A stretch of 16,678 nt of DNA from CAVSWN01 sp046728115 (lineage in GTDB: Bacteria; Acidobacteriota; Vicinamibacteria; Vicinamibacterales; CAVVIG01), in NCBI GenBank assembly GCA_046728115.1, contig JBKPDW010000041.1:1-16678 (forward strand), given 5' to 3'. The position numbers were made by a program, and so were the translations under genes. Of this stretch, positions 6,089 through 12,719 are shown in pieces (position 1 is the first letter of the stretch; every line of letters begins with the position of its first letter). Under the pieces are notes generated by a model. The model had not been told where the DNA came from. It ran no database searches and worked only from the letters and a program-made list of their open reading frames with translations.

Positions 6089-7525
6089 TCAAAAACGATA
6101 AGACGCATGACCGGCCAGATAGCGCGTATCAAGGCCTGGCGGCGTCTCCTTCAAAAAGCTACCCGTGTTGAAATACACGAACGAGGCCCAAAGACTGAGA
6201 TGCAGCGTCACTCGCGCGTCGACTTCCACGGTCGCCTGCGACCCGACGAATCCGGCGTCGCTCTTTTGGCCGGTTCGCAACACGGCGCCGTTGATGCCGT
6301 AAATGCCGTCCTGCTTCCTCGTCCTCCAGAACGCTGCCCAGTCGGCTGTGACTCGGAGCACACGATGCGGGCTAAAGCTCAGGGCCGGATCGAGCGTGAC
6401 GAGATTGGTCGGGCCGATGAGACCAGCCTTGCCTGAATACGCGATGCTGGGAAAGAGTGGATCAAACGAGTTGAGTTTCGCCTCGTGCGGATCGCGATCG
6501 CCGCTGGTCACAGACACGCGAGCGCCCAGTCGCGGACGTGCTCCCACAGGGGCGAGCACCCACCCCACATCTGACGTGACGGCAAACGCGCGAATTGGGT
6601 CCTGGCCGAAGGTGCCCCACTGGGTGATGACTTCCTGATCGTAGTCGGCTCGGCCCGCCGAACCCCAAACGCGGATGCCTGCCGAGTGTCTGGTCGCGTC
6701 GGCGCTGCCCTGATCGAACCGTGCATTCCTGCGCCGAGCACCGATGTAATAGATTGCCAGATTGCCAGGCCCGAGCCATGGCCGCGGACCATTTCCTCCA
6801 GCGCCCCAGCAGAGAAGGCCCGAATCGGAGTGATCGTCGAAGACACCTGGTACCGCCAAAACAAGCCGCATGGCGGTTGAATTCCAGGTCCACGCGCCGC
6901 GCTTGACGATGAGACGTGCGCCGTCGAAGCTGCGGCGGACGTTCAACCCTTCGGCGGCTGAGATCAGTCGGCCAGCGCCAAACGCCACTTCATGTCGGCC
7001 GAGACGCAAGGCCACTGATCCCCGATCGCCGTCGTGCAATTTCACGTCGACGAACGCCTCATGCAGATCGAGCGTGTTCTTGTCGGTGGGCCGCGGCCCG
7101 CCGTTTCTGCCCGCCTCGAGACCGCTCTGAAGTTCGATGAATGCACGCGCACGCGTTCCAAAGTGCCAATCCGTGTGCAGAAGGTATCGCTGAAGCACGT
7201 AGCCAGTTGGATCGTCGGGTTGAGCGCCAAATCCCGGCTCACGGAGTTGCTCGTAACGCCAACGTATTTCGCCGCCGACCGAGAGGTACCACTCGTCACC
7301 TTTGAGCGGCACGAACTTGATGCGGTCCCATGGATCGCGCCGCCGTGAAACGTCTTTCAAGACGCTCCAGTCCTCGTCGTAGCGGTACTGTTGGTAGGCC
7401 GGGCGATCGTCGGGGTCAGCGCGTTCGGCGGCCTGTGCTCGCACAAGCGACCCGCACGACACTACGGTCACGGTGAACGTGCAAGCGAAAGCCAGCGAAC
7501 GACCTGCGCTGCGATGAAGGAACAT
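6089..7525 (-). CDS. Alginate-export-family outer-membrane beta-barrel protein
   Basis: This 478-residue protein has a signal peptide (about residues 1-32: basic start, hydrophobic FACTFTVTVV, then VRAQA). The mature part opens with YQQYRYDEDWSVLKD, DPWDRIKFVPL and WYLSVGGEIRWRYEQL, the hallmark start of proteins with an alginate export (AlgE-like) domain. Further family features are the LQRYLLHTDWHFG strand, RAFIELQSGL, LHEAFVDVKL, LRLGRHEVAFGAGRL, and a C-terminal aromatic residue (SYRF), as needed for barrel insertion. The family name is historical: many members sit in catabolic operons and probably serve as substrate-specific channels. The gene starts 6 bases after the iorB-like stop, so the two are very likely co-translated. 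That context suggests uptake of the hydroxylase substrate or release of its product, which is inference. Confidence 0.85.
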   Translation of the reverse strand: MFLHRSAGRSLAFACTFTVTVVSCGSLVRAQAAERADPDDRPAYQQYRYDEDWSVLKDVSRRRDPWDRIKFVPLKGDEWYLSVGGEIRWRYEQLREPGFGAQPDDPTGYVLQRYLLHTDWHFGTRARAFIELQSGLEAGRNGGPRPTDKNTLDLHEAFVDVKLHDGDRGSVALRLGRHEVAFGAGRLISAAEGLNVRRSFDGARLIVKRGAWTWNSTAMRLVLAVPGVFDDHSDSGLLCWGAGGNGPRPWLGPGNLAIYYIGARRRNARFDQGSADATRHSAGIRVWGSAGRADYDQEVITQWGTFGQDPIRAFAVTSDVGWVLAPVGARPRLGARVSVTSGDRDPHEAKLNSFDPLFPSIAYSGKAGLIGPTNLVTLDPALSFSPHRVLRVTADWAAFWRTRKQDGIYGINGAVLRTGQKSDAGFVGSQATVEVDARVTLHLSLWASFVYFNTGSFLKETPPGLDTRYLAGHASYRF

Positions 7526-7531
7526 GCGCGA

Positions 7532-9685
7532 TCACCCAATACTCAACCCGTGCCGCGACAACGGAAGCGAGCGATACCGCTCGCCGGTCGCCCGAAAGAT
7601 CGCGTTCGTCAGCGCCGGCACGACGGTGATCGGTCCCACCTCGCCAATTCCCCCGAGCGGACGCTCGCCGCTATTGATGAAGTGCACCTCTACTGGCGGC
7701 ATCTCCGGCATCCGAAGAACTTGAAAATCGTGCCAGTTGCTCTCGACGGTCCGTCCTCCGGCGAACGTGATTTCAGAGACGAACGCGCACGAGAGTCCCC
7801 AGGCAACACCGCCTTCGATTGAATTCGCGGCGATGCCTGGGTCGAGAACCGTCCCTGGATCGGCGACGCACACGACGCGATGAATCTTGATGGCGCCCGG
7901 TCGCGGGACAGACACTTCGACGACGTGCGCCGTCAGCGTCCGAAACGCCTCGCAGAACGCTATGCCTCGGTAGCGCCCTGTGGGTGCCGGCTTCGTCCAC
8001 TCCGATTTCTCGGCAGCGAGATCGAGCACGGCGAGCGCCCGCGCGTCTTCAGCCAATAACTCCCGACGATAGCGATACGGATCCTGCCCTCTGCGATGCG
8101 CCAGTTCGTCGACGAAGCTTTCCAGCGCGAAGACGTTTGGCCCGAACCCGGTGGTGCGCAGCACCGACGTCGGCACGCCAACCTTCAGCAACTTGAAATC
8201 GACAAGCACGTTCGGGATGCGGTAGCGGGTTTCGAGCACACCTTCGCAGCAGCTCGGGTCGTAGGACTCGGTCACGGCTGGGGGATACACGAACTGGAGA
8301 ATCGACGGCGACACGAGTTTGTGCGCGATCGCCTGCAACCGACCGAATTCGTCGACGCCCGCCGTGATGCGATGAACGACAGCAGGACGATAGATGTCAT
8401 GCTGCGTGTCCTCTTCGCGCGACCAAATCACTTTCACCGGCGCGCCGACAGCCTTAGAAGCCAGGACGGCCTGGACAACGAAGTCAGCCACGAGCCGTCG
8501 CCCGAAGCCGCCGCCAAGGAGCGTGCGGTGAATCCTGACCTTCTCTTTCGGAAGATTGAGGACCTGTGAGACGGCCAGCTGCGTGAGTTCCTGACCCTGC
8601 GTCGGTGCCCACACGTCGCACCCGTCGGATGTGACCCGCGCCGTGCAGTTCATCGGTTCCATCGTCGCGTGCGCGAGGAACTGCGATTCGTAGTCCTGTG
8701 AGAATTCCGTCGCGAAACCCTTGGCAAACGCGCCCTGGTCGCCGCTGACGTGCGGCGTGTGCCATGAATCGCTCGCGAGCGCCGCCTGATACTGATCGCG
8801 CAGCGTCTCGCTGCTCAGCGATGCATTGGGACCGTCGTCGAATTCCACGGGAAGCTGCGCGAGCGCGGTCCGTGCCTGCCAGTAACTGCGGGCGACAACT
8901 GCGACGCCATTGGGGATCTCCACGACGTCCACGAATCCGGGGAAGCCGCGGATCGATTCGCGATCGTCGGACGCGACCTTGCCGCCGAAGACCGGGCTCG
9001 TCTTCACCGCCGCGTAGAGCATTCCCGGGACTTTAACGTCCATTCCAAAAATGGCGGACCCGTCGACTTTTGCCCGGTTCTCGATCCGCGGGAGCGATTT
9101 GCCGATCAGGGTCCACTCCACAGACCGCTTGAGTGCGGGTTTCCCGGGTCGCGGCATAGCCGCGGCGTCGACAGCAAGCTCACCATACGTCAGCGTTCGA
9201 CCGGTTGCCGTGTGAATGACGCGACTCTTCTCTGCGCGGCAGCTGCCCGGGTCGACCTTCCATCGACGCGCCGCGGCGGCAATTAACATCTCGCGACCAA
9301 CGGCGCCCATCTCGCGCATGAGGTCGAAAAACGCGGTCGTGCTTTCGCTGTTGCCGGTGAACTGCCAGTTGATACGTGGGTTGCGATATGCCGGATCAGC
9401 GGGCGCGCTCTCCAAACGGACGCGACTCCAATCGGCGCCAAGTTCGTCCGCGAGCACCGCGGGCAAGGTGGTCTGGATTCCCTGGCCCATCTCGGCCTGA
9501 GACGAGATGATCGTGATTGTGTTGTCGCGCGCGATTTTCAGCCATGCGTTCAGGATGGGCTCGCGTTCGCTCCGAACGCTCTGCCCTCCGATCACAGATC
9601 CGACGAACGCGCGGTGAATGACAAGGCCGCCTCCCGCAAGGGTGCTGGTCACCAAGAATTCCCGACGACTGTGTTGAATGGCCAT
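7532..9685 (-). CDS. iorB: Isoquinoline 1-oxidoreductase-type molybdopterin-binding subunit (IorB-like), Tat-exported
   Basis: This is the large subunit of a two-subunit molybdenum hydroxylase of the xanthine dehydrogenase/aldehyde oxidase family: water-derived hydroxylation of aromatic N-heterocycles or aldehydes. From the chosen ATG (9685) it is 717 residues. A Tat signal is at residues 6-11 (SRREFL) followed by a hydrophobic TSTLAGGGLVI. Other family segments are ISSQAEMGQGIQTTLPAVLA near residue 65, RIENRAKVDGSAIFGMDVK, HATMEPMNCTA, WAPTQGQ, the GGGFGRR cofactor-binding loop, SVLRTTGFGPNVFALESFVD and a final GGIGEVGP with the presumed catalytic Glu (about residue 682). IorB relatives usually have GEPG there, so Val for Pro is a variant. 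The upstream ATG at 9712 would overlap the cytochrome gene and precede the Tat signal poorly. The gene starts 14 bases after the cytochrome stop. The substrate is unknown. Confidence 0.9.
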   Translation of the reverse strand: MAIQHSRREFLVTSTLAGGGLVIHRAFVGSVIGGQSVRSEREPILNAWLKIARDNTITIISSQAEMGQGIQTTLPAVLADELGADWSRVRLESAPADPAYRNPRINWQFTGNSESTTAFFDLMREMGAVGREMLIAAAARRWKVDPGSCRAEKSRVIHTATGRTLTYGELAVDAAAMPRPGKPALKRSVEWTLIGKSLPRIENRAKVDGSAIFGMDVKVPGMLYAAVKTSPVFGGKVASDDRESIRGFPGFVDVVEIPNGVAVVARSYWQARTALAQLPVEFDDGPNASLSSETLRDQYQAALASDSWHTPHVSGDQGAFAKGFATEFSQDYESQFLAHATMEPMNCTARVTSDGCDVWAPTQGQELTQLAVSQVLNLPKEKVRIHRTLLGGGFGRRLVADFVVQAVLASKAVGAPVKVIWSREEDTQHDIYRPAVVHRITAGVDEFGRLQAIAHKLVSPSILQFVYPPAVTESYDPSCCEGVLETRYRIPNVLVDFKLLKVGVPTSVLRTTGFGPNVFALESFVDELAHRRGQDPYRYRRELLAEDARALAVLDLAAEKSEWTKPAPTGRYRGIAFCEAFRTLTAHVVEVSVPRPGAIKIHRVVCVADPGTVLDPGIAANSIEGGVAWGLSCAFVSEITFAGGRTVESNWHDFQVLRMPEMPPVEVHFINSGERPLGGIGEVGPITVVPALTNAIFRATGERYRSLPLSRHGLSIG

Positions 9686-9699
9686 CTTGTTTCTCGCGA

Positions 9700-10266
9700 C
9701 TACTCTGGACACGGGGCGCCGCGATCAGCCCAGGTCTTGACGGCTTCCACGAAGGCGCCGTGCGACATTGGCGGTGGCATGCGTCCAGGCCCGGGATTCC
9801 AGCTTGCGAGCACGAGCGGGTCATGACTCATGTGTTCGACCAGCTGCGGCACGGTCTTGTTGCCGTTCCTCGACGGGTCCTTCAGCATGCGGCACTGTTC
9901 GGCAACGCTCAGGCCTTTCCACGCCATCGGCGTCGCGGGCGGGGGCAGGCGCCAGTCTGGTGCGCCTGGAGGGGCGTGGGGCAAAGCAAGACTTGTGTCC
10001 TGGTGGCAGTTGGTGCATCGCATGGCGGGCGTGCCGCGGCCATCCTGTCCGCGCCGCACGACCATGGCGTGGATACGCCCGCTGTCTCCTTCCGCCGGCG
10101 AATCGCCCTCGAAATGGCAGTTCGCGCAGCGTGGACTCGACAACACCGTCGAAATCAGTTCAAACGCGCGCGTCGATTCTTCACGCTGCTGCGCGCGCGC
10201 CACGATCACGTGACCCGTCCATACAGCGATCGCCAGGGACGTCGTGATGGTCAGAAGCGATTTCAT
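9700..10266 (-). CDS. Dihaem c-type cytochrome, isoquinoline 1-oxidoreductase-associated subunit
   Basis: From the ATG at 10266 the protein has 188 residues, with a Sec signal peptide (MKSLLTITTSLAIAVW, cleavage near VARA-QQ). It has two haem-binding motifs, CANCH (residues 47-51) and CTNCH (84-88). Later conserved features are MAWKGLSVAEQCRMLKD, GNKTVPQLVEHMSHD, SWNPGPGRMPPPMSH and WADRGAPCP. These match the small cytochromes that accompany IorAB-type hydroxylases in many proteobacterial and acidobacterial genomes. It probably carries electrons from the Fe-S subunit to the respiratory chain in the periplasm. Met residues in GRMPPPM are possible axial ligands. Its ATG overlaps the stop of the 2Fe-2S gene (ATGA), indicating translational coupling. 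An earlier in-frame ATG at 10341 lies inside that gene and lacks a signal-like start. Confidence 0.85.
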   Translation of the reverse strand: MKSLLTITTSLAIAVWTGHVIVARAQQREESTRAFELISTVLSSPRCANCHFEGDSPAEGDSGRIHAMVVRRGQDGRGTPAMRCTNCHQDTSLALPHAPPGAPDWRLPPPATPMAWKGLSVAEQCRMLKDPSRNGNKTVPQLVEHMSHDPLVLASWNPGPGRMPPPMSHGAFVEAVKTWADRGAPCPE

Positions 10267-10733
10267 ACGCGATCTCCAGTCGTCAATCGCACAGCGAGAT
10301 GAACGGCTCGCCGAATACGGAGATACGTTCCGCAGCGGCAAATATTCCCGGCTAGCGCGTCATCGATATCGGCATCGGTCGGGTGTGGGATTGCGCGCAG
10401 CAGCACGACCGCCGACATGATCTGACCTGATTGACAGAATCCACACTGCGGGACTTGCTCGGTGAGCCAGGCTCGTTGTACGGGGTGGGTGCCGGTGGGC
10501 GATAACCCCTCGATCGTTGTCACGCTCTTCCCTTGCGCCCGCTTCATCGGTGTGACGCACGAGCGCACCGCCTCTCCGTCGAGGATCACGGTACAGGCGC
10601 CGCATTGCGCGACGCCGCAGCCGAACTTCGTCCCTGTCAATCCCAGCGACTCGCGTAGTACCCACAAGAGCGGTGTCGTGGCATCGACGTTGACGACGTG
10701 CCTGGTTCCATTAACGGTCAGCGCGATAGCCAT
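10263..10733 (-). CDS. iorA: Isoquinoline 1-oxidoreductase-type 2Fe-2S subunit (IorA-like)
   Basis: This 156-residue protein carries both [2Fe-2S] clusters of the small subunit of molybdenum hydroxylases. The N-terminal plant-ferredoxin-like cluster has C39, C44, C47 (FGCGVAQCGAC) and C59 (RSCVTP). The C-terminal helical cluster has C97-x2-C100 (QCGFCQSGQI) and C132-x-C134 (NICRCGTY). Its length is complete for the family. It passes electrons from the molybdopterin centre to an external acceptor, here most likely the cytochrome encoded next. It is the first gene of the operon. The start at 10733 follows AGAGG with a 9-base spacer. It has no signal peptide of its own, so it is expected to be co-exported with the Tat-bearing IorB-like subunit, as inferred for this class. 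Confidence 0.92.
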   Translation of the reverse strand: MAIALTVNGTRHVVNVDATTPLLWVLRESLGLTGTKFGCGVAQCGACTVILDGEAVRSCVTPMKRAQGKSVTTIEGLSPTGTHPVQRAWLTEQVPQCGFCQSGQIMSAVVLLRAIPHPTDADIDDALAGNICRCGTYLRIRRAVHLAVRLTTGDRV

Positions 10734-10899
10734 CGTCTGCGACCTCTGAAGTCGTTATAGTGGTCAACCCGGACATCGTAGGTGAGCTCCTGGTATTGGG
10801 ATGTGAAACTTCCGTTTAATTACCGTTTCGACGACTGGGGATCTATGGCCGAACCGCCTGAAGAAATGACTGATCCTCTTTCGGAGCTCGGAGGTTGCA
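10734..10899. promoter_or_regulatory. Divergent promoter region between the iorA-like operon and the araC-like gene
   Basis: The 166 bases between the two divergent starts are less GC-rich than the flanks. Two direct CCGTTT copies lie at 10812-10817 and 10823-10828, spaced 11 bases start to start, about one helical turn, within TTCCGTTTAATTACCGTTTC. AraC-family monomers bind adjacent major grooves, and paired direct repeats at helical spacing are typical of their operators, so this is a candidate operator. A TATAAC-like -10 for the operon is readable on the minus strand near 10754-10759. The araC-like gene has GGAGG five to six bases before its GTG. Promoter positions are guesses. Confidence 0.4.
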
Positions 10900-11847
10900 G
10901 TGCCGATGCTTTTGGACACCACCGCAACTGATGTGCTCGCCGACATCCTGGATTCGCTCAAATTGCGAGGGCGCATCTTCTGCCGATGTGAACTATCAGC
11001 GCCGTGGGCGTTGGGCTTTGCCGCGGGAGACTTTTCGCATTTTCATGTGGTCGAACGAGGCACCTGCTGGCTGCGCCTTCACGGGCAACGTGACACGATC
11101 GCTCTCGAAGCGGGCGACTTGTTACTCGTGATGCGAGGCTGCGGATACCAACTGAGCGGCGATCCACAGACACCACCCATTCCACTGACTGATCTGGTCG
11201 GTGATTCCCACGGCGGTCTTCACGCGGTGCTGCGGCATGGCGGCGGCGGTGAGGCCGTCCACTTGATTTGTGGAGCGTTCGAGTTCGCGAGCGCGCAGGC
11301 AAAAACGTTTCTGAGCGTGCTTCCACAGTGGATCCGCGTGCAAGGAGACGAGCGCGCGCGCCACGAGTGGCTCGATGCCACGATGCGATTTCTCACGCGT
11401 GAGACCCAACGGCCTGACATGGGCGGCGCCACGATCGTCAGCAGCCTGATCGATGTGCTGTTCGTCGAGGCGATTCGAACGTGGTTGAGGGAACAACCGG
11501 CAGGAACAGCAGGATGGCTCGGCGCGCTTCGCGATCCAGCCGTTGGCGCCGCGCTTCGACTTTTCCATCGGGCGCCGGAAAAGCGGTGGACCGTCCCCGC
11601 GTTGAGTGCGGCCGTCGGCCTGTCCCGCTCCGCATTCGCGGCGAAATTCACCTCGCTGGTCGGCCAGTCGCCAATGGGGTACCTGAAGCGTTGGCGATTG
11701 CAGTTAGGAGCGAACTTACTCCGCGATCAAGGCGTGGCTCTGTCGCAGGTGGTGGAACGACTCGGATACGAGTCAGCGGCGGCGTTCAGCAGAGCCTTCA
11801 CGCGCGAATTCGGTATGTCTCCCGGCCGTTATCGGCGCAAACATTGA
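10900..11847 (+). CDS. AraC-family transcription regulator with cupin-type sensor domain
   Basis: This 315-residue protein has an N-terminal effector domain of the AraC cupin_6 type (about residues 10-195: APWALGF, FHVVERGTCWLRL, LEAGDLLLVMRG) and a C-terminal double helix-turn-helix (about 215-312). The first HTH is WTVPALSAAVGLSRSAFAAK; the second includes LSQVVERLGYESAAAFSRAF, ending in the FGMSPGRYRR signature. Cupin_6 members usually have a His after the G-D-x-x-x-x-P-x-G strand; here the loop reads RGCGYQLSG without it. The start is GTG, supported by GGAGG just upstream. Divergent orientation next to the hydroxylase operon makes it the likely activator of that operon, responding to its substrate or an early metabolite. 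That role is inferred from position. It ends 18 bases before the convergent truncated YCII gene. Confidence 0.88.
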   Translation: MPMLLDTTATDVLADILDSLKLRGRIFCRCELSAPWALGFAAGDFSHFHVVERGTCWLRLHGQRDTIALEAGDLLLVMRGCGYQLSGDPQTPPIPLTDLVGDSHGGLHAVLRHGGGGEAVHLICGAFEFASAQAKTFLSVLPQWIRVQGDERARHEWLDATMRFLTRETQRPDMGGATIVSSLIDVLFVEAIRTWLREQPAGTAGWLGALRDPAVGAALRLFHRAPEKRWTVPALSAAVGLSRSAFAAKFTSLVGQSPMGYLKRWRLQLGANLLRDQGVALSQVVERLGYESAAAFSRAFTREFGMSPGRYRRKH

Positions 11848-11865
11848 CCGCCGGCACTTTCCCGG

Positions 11866-12102
11866 CTAGCCCGCCACCAGCTCCTTGGTCTCGATGAATG
11901 GCCCATCCGTGATAATGCGGCCGTTCCCCGAGAATCTGAGGCGGTTGCATTTGGAGCTCGCGCGGAGGCCCTCGCCTGCGAGCATGATTGAGGCGTTCAC
12001 GAAGCCGTCATTGAACTTCTCAATGTCGGTTAGGAGCTTCTCACTTGGCATCTCGTCTGCTGTTGATTCCTTGCGCGGCTTCACGAGCACCATCACTCGC
12101 AT
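11866..12102 (-). pseudogene. 3'-truncated YCII/DGPF-domain protein
   Basis: From ATG 12102 (preceded by GGAAGGACACC) the protein reads MRVMVLVKPRKESTADEMPS, then LAGEGLRASSKCNRLRFSGN and TDGPFIETKELVAG, then TAG. This is the N-terminal two-thirds of a YCII-related DGPF-domain protein of the group that starts MR-MVLVKA. Intact relatives continue after KEL-AG with a FW-W-x-V-x-S--EA-EW motif and a Glu/Pro-rich tail, for about 115-150 residues in total. Here the sequence breaks exactly after KELVAG and runs into the 3' end of the convergent araC-like gene. The function of the family is poorly known; members often sit beside ECF sigma factor genes, but none is seen here. Confidence 0.75.
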
Positions 12103-12368
12103 GGTGTCCTTCCCTATTCGTCCGAGTACCTCACGGGCGACAATGATTAATCGCTAGGTGTTACGGTCGCTCGCCACGCCGGCTCGTCAAGGTTCCGTTG
12201 AATTGGCGTGTAAGTGATCGCTGGCGGCGTCCTTGGTTACTGCTGGCTCGTTAGCGGCAACCGCTGACCGATTCCGGCCATCGTCCGTCGCTGGATTCTG
12301 GAAGGGCGACATGAGAGCATCGGAGAGTGCCCTGGTGCCGATGCCTCGCTTCGATCGGAAGTCGAATA
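12103..12368. other. Intergenic stretch between the YCII remnant and the I78 inhibitor gene
   Basis: About 266 bases that should carry the divergent promoters of the two neighbouring genes. I see no coding sequence with recognisable motifs on either strand and no convincing -35/-10 pair or structured element. Confidence 0.4.
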
Positions 12369-12692
12369 ATGCGAGCGCTTCTGCTTCTCCTCACAACTGT
12401 AGTGGCCGCCGGCGGGATGACGAGTGCATGCAGCGCGAGGAGCGACACCGGCACATCGGCGCCCACGCAGCCAACACGTCCGGCATCCAGGAGTTGTGAC
12501 GCCATAAAAGCACAGTTTGCCGTCGGGCAAGCGGCAAGCAACGATCTGCTCGAGCGCGCGCGGCTAGCCGCTGGAGCTGGCTCCGCGCGGTTTCTCCATC
12601 CCAACCAGCCCATCACAATGGAGTATCTCGGCTCGCGCCTGAATTTGTATCTCAACGATCGCGACGTCGTGAATGGCGTGAGCTGCGGGTGA
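12369..12692 (+). CDS. I78-family peptidase-inhibitor-like lipoprotein
   Basis: From the ATG at 12369 (GGAAG seven bases upstream) this is a 107-residue protein. A short hydrophobic signal (LLLLLTTVVAAGG) ends in TSAC, so Cys21 is a plausible lipidation site, although Thr at -3 is unusual for a lipobox. After a Thr/Pro-rich linker the conserved domain reads CDAIKAQFAVGQAASNDLLE, then ARFLHPNQPITMEYLGSRLN and NDRDVVNGVSCG. This is the pattern of I78 inhibitor-like proteins (potato-inhibitor-like fold): Cys at each end of the domain, the FAVGQ strand, the RFLHPNQPIT reactive-site loop and the RLNLYL strand. Such proteins are thought to inhibit serine proteases in the envelope or outside the cell. 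It converges on the large regulator gene with 27 bases between stops. A farther start at 12327 gives a non-signal N-terminus and is less likely. Confidence 0.8.
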   Translation: MRALLLLLTTVVAAGGMTSACSARSDTGTSAPTQPTRPASRSCDAIKAQFAVGQAASNDLLERARLAAGAGSARFLHPNQPITMEYLGSRLNLYLNDRDVVNGVSCG

Positions 12693-12719
12693 AGGCGGTC
12701 GTCGTAAGTAAGGCTCGGC

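Noticed and set aside
11850..11866. GCCGG-(7)-CCGGC hairpin between the convergent AraC and YCII ends, as a terminator
   Set aside because: Only five base pairs and no T-run on either side; it also overlaps the end of the truncated YCII frame.
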